Shown here: positions 52,136 to 60,350 of the stretch, piece by piece
How the letters are laid out: each line of letters starts with the position of its first letter
How positions within the stretch are numbered: the stretch's first letter is position 1
Source: Chloroflexaceae bacterium
GTDB lineage: Bacteria > Chloroflexota > Chloroflexia > Chloroflexales > Chloroflexaceae
Assembly: GCA_028282325.1 (NCBI GenBank)
Contig: JANQID010000022.1
Span: 1-64,000, forward strand
Reading direction: 5' to 3'
DNA: 64,000 nucleotides
Program-made: the position numbers and the translations under genes
The notes under the pieces: model-generated
What the model was told of the DNA's origin: nothing
The model's input: only the letters and a program-made list of their open reading frames with translations
The model's database searches: none

Positions 52136-53653
52136 GTGGAATATCAACCTGACACCAGACGAATCACCGGTGAAGGCGGTGTAATCAGCCAGATTGAGCC
52201 GGGCGGCATTGCCGAAGAGCTGGGATTGCAGCCCGGCGATGTTGTGCTGGCGATCGATGGTTTCCCCCTACGCGATGTCATCGACTATCGTTTCGCCATC
52301 GCCGACGAACGCATCGAACTCCTCGCGCACGGCGCAGACGGCGAGACAATCTATGAGATCGAGAAGGATCCCGACGACGACCTCGGCATCGAATTTGCCG
52401 AGCCACTGTTTGATCGACTGCGCACGTGCAACAACAAATGCCCCTTCTGCTTCCTCACCCAGATGCCGAAGGGCATGCGTAAAACGCTCTATCTCAAAGA
52501 TGACGATTATCGCCTATCCTTCCTCTATGCCAACTTCGTCACGCTGACCAACCTCGATGAAGCAGATTGGCGGCGCATCGAAACCCAGCACCTTTCGCCG
52601 CTTCACATCAGCGTGCATGCGACCGACCAGGCATTGCGGGCGGTGTTGTTGGGAAAACGCGACGTGCCGGACGTGCTGGCGCAGATTCGACGATTAGGCG
52701 ATGCGGGGGTCAGCGTTCATACGCAGGTGGTTGCATGTCCCGGCCTCAACGATGGCGCCACGTTGCACCAGACGGTGCAAGGTCTGGCGGCGCTCTATCC
52801 AGTGGTGCAATCGATCGCCGTCGTGCCGGTGGGTCTCACCCGGTTTCGTTTTGCCGGCAAACGTCCGCAGAGCGTGCGAGCAGCCATCCAGGTACACGAA
52901 TCGCCGGAGTGGATCGACACCAACTGGGAACCGCAGCCCCTGTGGGATGAGCGCGCGCCCCAGTCGCACAACGACCATCCATTGTACAATACGGCGCTTG
53001 GCTACTGCTCGCGGTTGGGCGCAGCGACCGACGTACCGCTGCGCTGTTACACCCCCGACGAGGCGGCGCAACTTATCGATCTGATCGAGCCATATGCCCG
53101 GCGCTGCCAGCACGAATTGGGGTTGCATCTGGTCTACCCAAGCGACGAATTTTACCTGCTCTGCAATCGCCCACCGCCCCCCGCCGATTTCTACGACGGC
53201 ATGCCGCAATACTCGAACGGCGTAGGCATGACCCGCGACTTTCTCGATAGCTGGGCCAAAGCACAACGTCGTCTCCCGACACGGCTACGTCAGCCATCTC
53301 AGATTGCACTGGTATGCGGTACACTCATTGCACCGCTTATGCAACACATCGTTGAACGACTGAATCAGATAAAAGATCTGCATATTCAACTCGTGCCGGT
53401 GATAAATCGTTTCTTTGGCGAGACAGTCACCGTAAGCGGATTGCTGACGGCTCAAGACGTCATCCCGGCATTGTCAGCAAGCGGATGCACGCGCGCTATC
53501 CTGCCGCGAGTGATGTTCGATTACCAAGGCGAGCACACACTCGACAACTACAGCTTGCGGCAAATCGGCGAAGCGGCGCGAATGCCCGTAACACTGGCGG
53601 GAGATCCCGAAGAATTGGTACGCCTGGTTCGCAGCCTGATCCATAGCGAATAA
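52136..53653 (+). CDS. DUF512 family radical-SAM-like iron-sulfur protein
   Basis: A 505-residue protein. Residues 10-70 form a PDZ-like domain (GGVISQIEPGGIAEELGLQPGDVVLAIDG). CNNKCPFCF near residue 100 is a CxxxCxxC cluster motif of the radical SAM type, and a barrel-like region follows. The C-terminal half is DUF512 with RCYTPDEAAQLIDL-like segments. The family is widespread in cyanobacteria, Chloroflexota and Firmicutes; some members are proposed to affect ribosome or GTPase (Der) function, but the reaction is unknown. GTG start, no clear ribosome site. Confidence 0.85.
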   Translation: MEYQPDTRRITGEGGVISQIEPGGIAEELGLQPGDVVLAIDGFPLRDVIDYRFAIADERIELLAHGADGETIYEIEKDPDDDLGIEFAEPLFDRLRTCNNKCPFCFLTQMPKGMRKTLYLKDDDYRLSFLYANFVTLTNLDEADWRRIETQHLSPLHISVHATDQALRAVLLGKRDVPDVLAQIRRLGDAGVSVHTQVVACPGLNDGATLHQTVQGLAALYPVVQSIAVVPVGLTRFRFAGKRPQSVRAAIQVHESPEWIDTNWEPQPLWDERAPQSHNDHPLYNTALGYCSRLGAATDVPLRCYTPDEAAQLIDLIEPYARRCQHELGLHLVYPSDEFYLLCNRPPPPADFYDGMPQYSNGVGMTRDFLDSWAKAQRRLPTRLRQPSQIALVCGTLIAPLMQHIVERLNQIKDLHIQLVPVINRFFGETVTVSGLLTAQDVIPALSASGCTRAILPRVMFDYQGEHTLDNYSLRQIGEAARMPVTLAGDPEELVRLVRSLIHSE

Positions 53654-53756
53654 TGCATCCAACTCGTCGTGAAAGGGCAACGGGTTGCAGTTATCACAAA
53701 CGAATGAAAGTCTGCGCCAGTGCACAACATCAACAGAGTTGCTGCGGAGGGCATTG

Positions 53757-55451
53757 ATGGAAATGGCAAAACAAACGCGCTATCACTATCTGATCGACAT
53801 CATTCAGCAGACAAATCGCATTGCGGACACTACGCAACTCGATGAACTGCTCGATCAGATGCTCGATCTTATCATTATGGTCACCCAATCGCAGGCCGGA
53901 TCGCTCTATCTCTACAATGCAAGCAACCACACATTGATATTCAAGGTAGTCAAAGGTGATGCGAAAAGCCAACAACTGGTCGGAACATCATTTGCAGCTG
54001 ATCGCGGCATCGTCGGGCATGTGTTGAGCCAGGAAAAAGCGATGTTTATCGCCGATGTTCCCAATGATTCACGCTGGGATCGTTCAATCGGTTCGGTGTC
54101 AGGCATAGCATTAAAGACGATGTATTGTATGCCGCTGCTCTTGCATAACCAGCCAGTCGGCGTTGTACAATTGTTTAATCTTCCTGCGATGGCGGTCGAA
54201 GATATAGACAACCTCGTTCTTTTGCATATGCTTGCGGATCGCCTTGTGACAGAGGTCGAAAAGGCTCGTTTGCTTGAAGAGGCACGCCAACGCGAGCGTC
54301 GCCAGCAAGCGTTAATCGATATAATCGCACAGATTACCACCACCCTGGAACGCGATGAACTCCTTGACCGCATTATGAGTCATGCCCGCGATCTGTTGGA
54401 CGTTGAAGCAACGTCGATCTGGTTGTGGGATGAACGCCGGGGCGATCTGTTGCTGCACCTGGCGACGGGAGAGCGCCGCGAACAGGTGCGCGAAATTCGA
54501 GTGCCGGCCGGAAAAGGCATAATCGGCCATGTCGTAGAGACCGGCGAGACTGTGCTGGTGAACGATGTGCACAACGATAGTCGCTTTTACAGCGAGGTTG
54601 ATAAGCAAAGCGGCTTCCAAACGTATTCCATCTTGTGCGTCCCCCTGCGAGCTCCACGAATTTTGCTCGGCGGCGAGCGCGGCGAATTGCAGGAGATGAT
54701 CATCGGCGGCGCACAGGCTTTGAACAAACGCAACGGTCAGCCGTTCGAAGCTGAAGAAGTCACGCTCTTTGAAACGCTGGCCAGTCAGGCAGCGACGGTG
54801 TTGCGGCTCTCACAACTCTACGAAGAAACGTCGGAACTCTACCTGGGCATCATCGATGTAATATCTGGCGCAATCGACTTGCGCGACCCTGACACCGCCG
54901 GCCACAGCCAGCGTGTCTCAGACTTCGCCGTGGCCATCGCTCGCGAAATGGAACTGCCATCAGATTTGATCTACCGCATCCGCATCGGCGGTATGCTCCA
55001 CGATGTGGGAAAGATTGGCATTCCCGATTCAATATTGACGAAACCGGCGCGGCTGACCGACGAAGAGTGGGAGGTTATGCGATCACATCCTGAGCGCGGC
55101 GTGGAGATTGTCCGCCGGAACAACAATTTGCACTGGCGGATGCGAACCGAGTTGAAGGCGATCTCCGAGCATCACGAAAGACTGGATGGCCGTGGGTATC
55201 CTAAAGGGTTGCGCGATGAGGATATTTCGCAAGTCGGACGTATTATGGCCGTCGCCGATGTGTTTGACGCGCTGACCAGCGACCGCCGCTACCGACCTGG
55301 CATGCCGGCCGAACAAGTGCTGCAAATGCTGCGTGACGCATCGGGAACGGAATTTGACGCGGATTGCGTTGCAGCGTTAATCCGGGCGCGCGCGAAAGGC
55401 GCTATCCAGATCCAGCAGGAGCGTTCAGCGGTTGCCGGCTCTATAGAGTGA
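53757..55451 (+). CDS. GAF-GAF-HD-GYP cyclic-di-GMP phosphodiesterase
   Basis: A 564-residue signalling protein. The first GAF domain spans about residues 15-165 and the second about 190-360, joined by a helical linker (VEKARLLEEARQRERRQQAL). The HD-GYP domain spans about 375-545, with His415-Asp416 in MLHDVGKIGIPD and the GYP motif HHERLDGRGYPKGL. HD-GYP enzymes break c-di-GMP; the GAF domains would sense small ligands or redox state. GGAGG lies 7-8 nt before the ATG at 53757; the longer frame is rejected. No membrane segment, so it acts in the cytoplasm. Confidence 0.93.
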   Translation: MEMAKQTRYHYLIDIIQQTNRIADTTQLDELLDQMLDLIIMVTQSQAGSLYLYNASNHTLIFKVVKGDAKSQQLVGTSFAADRGIVGHVLSQEKAMFIADVPNDSRWDRSIGSVSGIALKTMYCMPLLLHNQPVGVVQLFNLPAMAVEDIDNLVLLHMLADRLVTEVEKARLLEEARQRERRQQALIDIIAQITTTLERDELLDRIMSHARDLLDVEATSIWLWDERRGDLLLHLATGERREQVREIRVPAGKGIIGHVVETGETVLVNDVHNDSRFYSEVDKQSGFQTYSILCVPLRAPRILLGGERGELQEMIIGGAQALNKRNGQPFEAEEVTLFETLASQAATVLRLSQLYEETSELYLGIIDVISGAIDLRDPDTAGHSQRVSDFAVAIAREMELPSDLIYRIRIGGMLHDVGKIGIPDSILTKPARLTDEEWEVMRSHPERGVEIVRRNNNLHWRMRTELKAISEHHERLDGRGYPKGLRDEDISQVGRIMAVADVFDALTSDRRYRPGMPAEQVLQMLRDASGTEFDADCVAALIRARAKGAIQIQQERSAVAGSIE

Positions 55452-55485
55452 AGAATACAGCGATCGGCTACACCATTGTTGATGG

Positions 55486-55794
55486 CTATGCGCCGTCCCA
55501 GAGAAATCGCGTAAAATCGACGCGGTCGCGTTCGTCAAACATCACGCCTTCGGCTTCCAAAAGCGCTCGTTGCAGCTCAGGTTCGTAGGCGTTGCTGATA
55601 CGCCCGCCAGCATTGATGACCCGCCACCAGGGAACATTGCCATCGGAGGCGCTGGTGCGCAAGGCATGCAATGCGTAGCCAACCAGCCGCGCCTGCCCGG
55701 CAAGACCGGCCAATGCGGCGACACGCCCGTAGCTTGTCGCCTTGCCGGGCGGTATTTTGCGCACAACAGCGTAAATAGCATCGTATGTTCGCAT
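55486..55794 (-). CDS. Alkyltransferase-like protein (ATL, MGMT family)
   Basis: A 102-residue protein with the DNA-binding domain of O6-alkylguanine-DNA methyltransferase (IPPGKATSYGRVAALAG, YALHAL). The active-site PCHRV is replaced by PWWRV, so the acceptor Cys is Trp. ATL proteins bind O6-alkylguanine and flag it for nucleotide excision repair. I use the ATG at 55794; the ATG at 55830 lies within the upstream terminator hairpin. No ribosome site is evident. Confidence 0.85.
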   Translation of the reverse strand: MRTYDAIYAVVRKIPPGKATSYGRVAALAGLAGQARLVGYALHALRTSASDGNVPWWRVINAGGRISNAYEPELQRALLEAEGVMFDERDRVDFTRFLWDGA

Positions 55795-55803
55795 AGAGAA
55801 GTG

Positions 55804-55850
55804 AAAACAAAACTGGGGAGATGGAAACAACCCGCTTCCCGTCTCCCCAG
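55804..55850 (-). terminator. Intrinsic terminator after the sigma/anti-sigma genes
   Basis: CTGGGGAGA and TCTCCCCAG form a perfect 9-bp stem with a 20-nt loop (55813-55850). On the minus strand it is followed by TTTTGTTTT, just after the membrane-protein stop codon. Confidence 0.75.
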
Positions 55851-55870
55851 TATTTGATGCAGATATCAGG

Positions 55871-56356
55871 CTATGTTCGCCGCAGCGTAACGTTCGGCGA
55901 CCAACCGTCGAGCGCCAGCCAGAGCACAGCAGTGACCAACAGCCAGTGGAGTTGATCGCGAACGGCGATCAGCAAGGCGATGAGATAGCGGCTCGCCGGG
56001 AGCATATCATAGAGCCGCTGCAACCCGATCGCTGGTGCAGCTTGTAACTGGCTCCACATTTCCCCCAGACCAAACTGAGCCCCAACCGCGCTATAAAACT
56101 GCCAGGCAACGGCCATCGACAACCCGATGGCGACAGCGGTAAGCACAAACACGACCGTCGCATACCAACCCTGCGGACGCGGTGGGGCTGCCGGCTGCGC
56201 GGCGTGCTGGAGCGTTACCGATGCATCCGCGCCTGGAACCAATGCAAGGAGACAACTGGTCAATTCAGGCGGCGCCTCCCAGCGAAGCTCAGACCGCAGA
56301 ATGCGATCGAAACTGTCATCTGGCTCTCGTTGGATATGCACATGCTCGTCTTGCAT
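55871..56356 (-). CDS. Membrane protein paired with an ECF sigma factor (putative anti-sigma)
   Basis: A 161-residue protein: an acidic N-terminal cytoplasmic part (residues 1-65) and two or three membrane segments (YATVVFVLTAVAIGLSMAVAW, and a C-terminal pair). It starts 4 bp after the sigma factor gene, the usual place of an anti-sigma factor. The zinc anti-sigma motif HxxxCxxC is absent and only one Cys occurs near residue 35, so it would be a non-ZAS type. Confidence 0.7.
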   Translation of the reverse strand: MQDEHVHIQREPDDSFDRILRSELRWEAPPELTSCLLALVPGADASVTLQHAAQPAAPPRPQGWYATVVFVLTAVAIGLSMAVAWQFYSAVGAQFGLGEMWSQLQAAPAIGLQRLYDMLPASRYLIALLIAVRDQLHWLLVTAVLWLALDGWSPNVTLRRT

Positions 56357-56360
56357 TGTC

Positions 56361-57035
56361 TCACCTCCCCGCCGAACTAAACATCAGCCGTAAGGGTGCG
56401 ATGCCGCTGAACGGCCCCGGGGACTGTTGTTGCGGCGATGCGGCAACGCCTCGCGCTGCGGGCGGCTGCTCCTGGATCTCGATCAACGTGGCCAGACGTT
56501 CTTTGCCGCGGCGGATGTGGCTCTTCACAGTGTTGAGCGGGATTCCCAGAATCTCGGCAATATCGGAATACTTCATATCCTCAAAGTAGTACAGGGTCAA
56601 CACCAGCCGATAGTGCTCTTCGAGTTGGCTGAGCGCCTGACGCACCTGATGGCGCACCTCCTGAGAGTCAAGCGACAACTCCGGGTCATTCCAACGATCA
56701 TTGTCAGCAATAGCCGCTAACTGATCACGCTCCTCATCATCCGCGGGCGGTGCGATGGGCGCCTGACGTCCGCGTCGACGCAACTCATCCCGCCCCAGAT
56801 TAACCACCAGCCGATAGAGCCAGGTTGTAAAGCGACTCTCGCCGTTATACTGCGGCAAGGCTCGGAAAAGCCGGATAAAGGCTTCCTGGGTCAAATCGGC
56901 GGCATCTTCAGGATTCTTCAGCACGCTCATAGCGATGCTGTACACATAATGCTGCTGACTGATGACAAGTTGAGTCAGAGCATGTTGATCGCCCTGCTGC
57001 GCCTGGCGAATAAGTTCACCGGATGGTTCTGCCAA
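56361..57035 (-). CDS. ECF-type RNA polymerase sigma factor
   Basis: A 224-residue sigma factor. Region 2 is at about residues 20-95 (DAADLTQEAFIRLFRALPQYNGESRFTTWLYRL) and region 4 at about 130-190 with the HTH DIAEILGIPLNTVKSHIRRGKERL. An acidic linker (ADDEERDQLAAI) joins them, and about 35 extra residues rich in Pro/Gln follow region 4. The TTG at 57035 has GGGAGAG upstream. It probably acts with the membrane protein encoded next to answer an envelope signal. Confidence 0.93.
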   Translation of the reverse strand: MAEPSGELIRQAQQGDQHALTQLVISQQHYVYSIAMSVLKNPEDAADLTQEAFIRLFRALPQYNGESRFTTWLYRLVVNLGRDELRRRGRQAPIAPPADDEERDQLAAIADNDRWNDPELSLDSQEVRHQVRQALSQLEEHYRLVLTLYYFEDMKYSDIAEILGIPLNTVKSHIRRGKERLATLIEIQEQPPAARGVAASPQQQSPGPFSGIAPLRLMFSSAGR

Positions 57036-57231
57036 CGTTTACTCTCCCAGCAACTACATACTACAGGATCAATGTTGGCCCGTCCTCTTGCCAACCTGAT
57101 CATCAGACCTGCATTTATGACGCACTCGGCAAAAGAAAGGTTGCAGTGCGAGCTTGCACAGAAAAAGGGCATGATATGCGTGTCGCATTCAGCCCTTGTC
57201 AACAGCAGAGTATAGTTGCTTTGTCTGACGG

Positions 57232-57441
57232 TCAGGGAACCGGATCGTGACCGCCTTTTGACCAGGGATTACAGCGCAGTATACGCCAGATTGCAAGCGA
57301 GCCGCCCTTGAAGATGCCGTACTTAGCGATAGCCTCGTAACCATATTGCGAGCAAGTTGGCGTATAGATGCAACTGGGCGGAATCCAGGGCGAAATCGCC
57401 GCCTGGTAGAAACGAATGAGTTTGAGTGCTATCCAGCGCAT
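57232..57441 (-). CDS. yidD: Membrane protein insertion efficiency factor YidD
   Basis: A 69-residue YidD. The conserved core is [34 protein letters not shown], with the family Cys residues in C-x4-PTCSxY. It aids YidC-dependent insertion of membrane proteins. It normally lies in the rpmH-rnpA-yidD-yidC cluster; here it is alone after a V4R-like gene, 24 bp downstream. Confidence 0.92.
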   Translation of the reverse strand: MRWIALKLIRFYQAAISPWIPPSCIYTPTCSQYGYEAIAKYGIFKGGSLAIWRILRCNPWSKGGHDPVP

Positions 57442-57465
57442 AAACGCTACTGAATGATGATTGAA

Positions 57466-58104
57466 CTAATCGAGCGGCTCTTTATCGATAGTAAACGAGG
57501 TTGCCTCATCACCCAGCGCAATGCAGCTAATTTGCTGAACGGAGAAACGACGGCCGCCGCTTACCCACGCAGTCGCTTCTTCAATAATACCGCGTGCGAT
57601 GTAGAAGTTTAGGCCTGGATCAGAGCGGAGGCTGCTTGGATCCTTGGTAATATGATAGACAAACCGCGTCGGCTCTTCCTCGATGTGGCTTGCCTGATCG
57701 CTAAAACGATCAAATGTCTGCGCAACCGCGTTGAGCACAATCTTCAGCTTCATCGTAATCGGCATCAACTTGAGCGCAAGATCGGCCATTCCAAGCAGCG
57801 GCCCAAACTCTTTCAACCCAAGGGTAAACGCCACGCGTCCAGCTCGTAACTCCAGACCACGGGCGCCACGCGGGCCATACATGGTTTCCAACGCATCCGA
57901 GATTGCCGCGATAGTCTCAAACGGAAACTCGCGCTTCAAGTCGTTGGACGGATACGCTTCGATGTATTGAGGCTGATCGGCCAATCGTAGCAGCGCTTTG
58001 ACACCGTTCACTCCCATCACTTCTTCATACGACAGCAAGCAAAGGCGACCGATCTTATTTGGATAGTGCAGGCCACGAAAGGCTTCTACTGTCGGTGTCG
58101 TCAT
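57466..58104 (-). CDS. V4R-like (4-vinyl reductase / small-ligand binding) domain protein
   Basis: A 212-residue soluble protein. The central part (ALETMYGPRGARGLELRAGRVAF) and the closing strand-rich part (YHITKDPSSL, CIALGDEATSFTID) resemble the V4R / heme-NO-binding-associated fold known from BchJ and other hydrocarbon-binding sensors. The cysteine pair often seen in V4R proteins is not obvious. In phototrophic Chloroflexota such a gene could relate to bacteriochlorophyll, but nothing else in the window supports that. It is followed by yidD. Confidence 0.55.
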   Translation of the reverse strand: MTTPTVEAFRGLHYPNKIGRLCLLSYEEVMGVNGVKALLRLADQPQYIEAYPSNDLKREFPFETIAAISDALETMYGPRGARGLELRAGRVAFTLGLKEFGPLLGMADLALKLMPITMKLKIVLNAVAQTFDRFSDQASHIEEEPTRFVYHITKDPSSLRSDPGLNFYIARGIIEEATAWVSGGRRFSVQQISCIALGDEATSFTIDKEPLD

Positions 58105-58236
58105 GGGCTCTCTGGCTCCTTACACACTTTCAGAGGGAACGGCAGTCCGCGCGCCGCATCGCCCATATAATAACAGAAAAATGGCAATCTTGCATCATCC
58201 GTAGCAATGGTTCAAACCCTCTTCAGTCGAACCGAC

Positions 58237-58752
58237 TCACTGGCGCGATAACTCCCATACCAGGTGATGCAGTTCAGGCATAATCAGTTTCTCAAGCGCC
58301 AGGGAAACCGCGCCAGGCGAGCCAGGAAGACAAAATATCAGTGACTGCCCGGAAATTCCGGCAGTTGCACGTGAGAGCATAGCGGCGGCGCCAATGTCTG
58401 CGTACGAGAGCATACGAAACAACTCGCCAAAACCGGGGAGATGTTTTTCCAGAAGGCGGTTGACGGCCTCGAAAGTGTTGTCTCGCCGGGCAATACCCGT
58501 ACCGCCATTGGTAATGATAACCTGACATCCATCGGCTTGAAATGTATGGATAAGCGCTGTGATCTGGTCAGGTTCATCCTTTACTACCGTATATCTTATC
58601 ACATGATGCCCGGCCTGTTGCAACATCGCACGGATGGCGGTTCCGCTGGCATCCGTTTCTGCAGTTCGAGTATCGCTGACGGTAATCACGCCGCAACGTA
58701 TGGGAGCGCTATGCTCGCTGCTCGATTGTCGCTTGTGCTCTTGATGTCCCAT
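58237..58752 (-). CDS. moaB: MoaB/MogA family molybdopterin cofactor protein
   Basis: A 171-residue MoCF-domain protein. It has CGVITVSDTRTAETDASG at the start and the MPT-binding signature VIITNGGTGIARRD near residue 90, then FGELFRMLSY and FCLPGSPGAVSLALEKLI. It adenylates or handles molybdopterin during cofactor synthesis. The open frame extends to 58851, but the ATG at 58752 gives the family length. No other molybdenum genes are nearby. Confidence 0.9.
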   Translation of the reverse strand: MGHQEHKRQSSSEHSAPIRCGVITVSDTRTAETDASGTAIRAMLQQAGHHVIRYTVVKDEPDQITALIHTFQADGCQVIITNGGTGIARRDNTFEAVNRLLEKHLPGFGELFRMLSYADIGAAAMLSRATAGISGQSLIFCLPGSPGAVSLALEKLIMPELHHLVWELSRQ

Positions 58753-58932
58753 ACGCGCTGTGAATGCGAATGAACGCCCGTTCGCGCCGATTAATTCCGG
58801 ATCGGGATGAACCGCTGCATATCCTACCACCACATACCTGATTGTGTCCACTATGAATCATAGCACATCTGGAGCATCAGGCCGGTATGTTTTGAACATC
58901 GCGATTGGAATGCCGAATCGGCTTGGTCTGGC

Positions 58933-60279
58933 TCAGCGCGCGCCGATGGCCGCCGCCAACTCGCGTTCGACAATGCCCACGATCAGGTCGTCAAGCGCCT
59001 CGACCGTATAGGCCTGGTCGCCGGCTTGCAAGGTCGTGCTCTCGCCGGGAACGCCGCCATTCTCACCCGGCTGGTAGGTCAGGAAGATAAAGCCGGCGAG
59101 GGTTTGCTGGGCGAGCTGCCGGAAGACGTATTCGGCCTGTGCATCGGTGTTGCTGGCGGCGATGGGATAGATCTTGATTCCGCGGGTGACGGCTTCCTGG
59201 GCTTCGACGATGTAATCGTAGTCGTCGGGATAGTCAAGATGCGGCGCAGCGTCGGCGACCAGGAAGATCAGGCGCACCGCGTTATCACGCCACTGTATGC
59301 CCTGAACCGCCTGATGCAGCCCTTCGTTAACCGATTCCGGCGTGTCGCCGCCGCCATCCGCCGTCAGAGCGTTGAGTTGATCGCGAAAACTATCAACGTC
59401 GGTCGTAAAATCGTAGGTGCGGGTGACATACTCGTCGCCGCGATCACGGTAGGCGACCAAGCCGAAGCGCAGTTCCGGGTGCGGCGTGAAGTCGTCGATG
59501 CGTTGGGCGATGCTATCAATGGTTTCCTGGATGCGGTTGAGTTCATCACCCATGCTGCCGGTGGTGTCAAGCAAAAACAGCATATCAAGCTGGAGATCAG
59601 TTGCACGTTCCACGCCCCGAATCGCGATCTCGATACGCTCGACGGAGCCGCGTTCAACGGTGCGTTCGGCGGTGACGCCGTCTTTTTCGGCGACAATGCG
59701 GAACTGATTGACATTCGGCGACACGTCGCGTATGCGCGGGTGGAAAATTGTGCGCCCGCCGGCATACGTTCGCGCGCTAAAGATTTGTTGATCGTCGGCA
59801 TAAATTCGCACCTGCGCATCGAGCAACGGGCGCTGGTCTTCGTTCATCACGGTGATCAGGTAGCGCTCGCTCACATCCGCTTCACGAGCCGGACGATCTT
59901 GATAGTTGCGCAGGTATGCAAGATAGTCTTGAAATGCCTCGTTGTCGTCAATTTCGCCGGCCTTGAGGGGCGTTATCTGACCTTCAGGCCGACGTTCCGC
60001 CGCCGCCGACTCCGCCCCCATCGGCGCGGCCCCGTCAGCAGCTTCAACTTCCTCGCGCTCGCCGGCTGCCTCAGCCATTGGCGCAGCAGTGGCCGCCGGC
60101 GCGCTTTCGACAGCATCGTCCGCCGACGTGTAATCGCCGCCGCCCAGACCGGAATTGATAGTGACAAAAACTTCTGAGACCTGGCCTCCCAGTAATGTCA
60201 ATGATCCGATGATAGCAATGACGGCGATAATGGCAAGGGTGATAATGACAACCGGTATCCTGGAGAAGCGTGAACGCAT
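58933..60279 (-). CDS. Membrane-anchored VWA-domain protein
   Basis: A 448-residue protein. One membrane anchor lies at residues 10-33 (VVIITLAIIAVIAIIGSLTLLGG), followed by a low-complexity Ala/Glu-rich region (about 50-105). An Ig/CNA-like beta domain covers about 140-220 (QVRIYADDQQIFSARTYAGG). The von Willebrand A domain starts near residue 230 with the MIDAS motif FLLDTTGSMGDELN. It therefore faces the outside and probably binds a protein partner through a metal ion. AAGGAGG is just before the ATG at 60279. Confidence 0.88.
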   Translation of the reverse strand: MRSRFSRIPVVIITLAIIAVIAIIGSLTLLGGQVSEVFVTINSGLGGGDYTSADDAVESAPAATAAPMAEAAGEREEVEAADGAAPMGAESAAAERRPEGQITPLKAGEIDDNEAFQDYLAYLRNYQDRPAREADVSERYLITVMNEDQRPLLDAQVRIYADDQQIFSARTYAGGRTIFHPRIRDVSPNVNQFRIVAEKDGVTAERTVERGSVERIEIAIRGVERATDLQLDMLFLLDTTGSMGDELNRIQETIDSIAQRIDDFTPHPELRFGLVAYRDRGDEYVTRTYDFTTDVDSFRDQLNALTADGGGDTPESVNEGLHQAVQGIQWRDNAVRLIFLVADAAPHLDYPDDYDYIVEAQEAVTRGIKIYPIAASNTDAQAEYVFRQLAQQTLAGFIFLTYQPGENGGVPGESTTLQAGDQAYTVEALDDLIVGIVERELAAAIGAR

Positions 60280-60350
60280 ACTATCCTCCTTATGCTGCGG
60301 GCGTTCTTCTGTGAGGAGATGACGCCCTCTCGGAGGGAGAAGTTCCCGCG

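Noticed and set aside
59026-60177. 383-codon plus-strand frame opposite the VWA gene
   Set aside because: The VWA protein has clear MIDAS and anchor motifs; the opposite frame has none.
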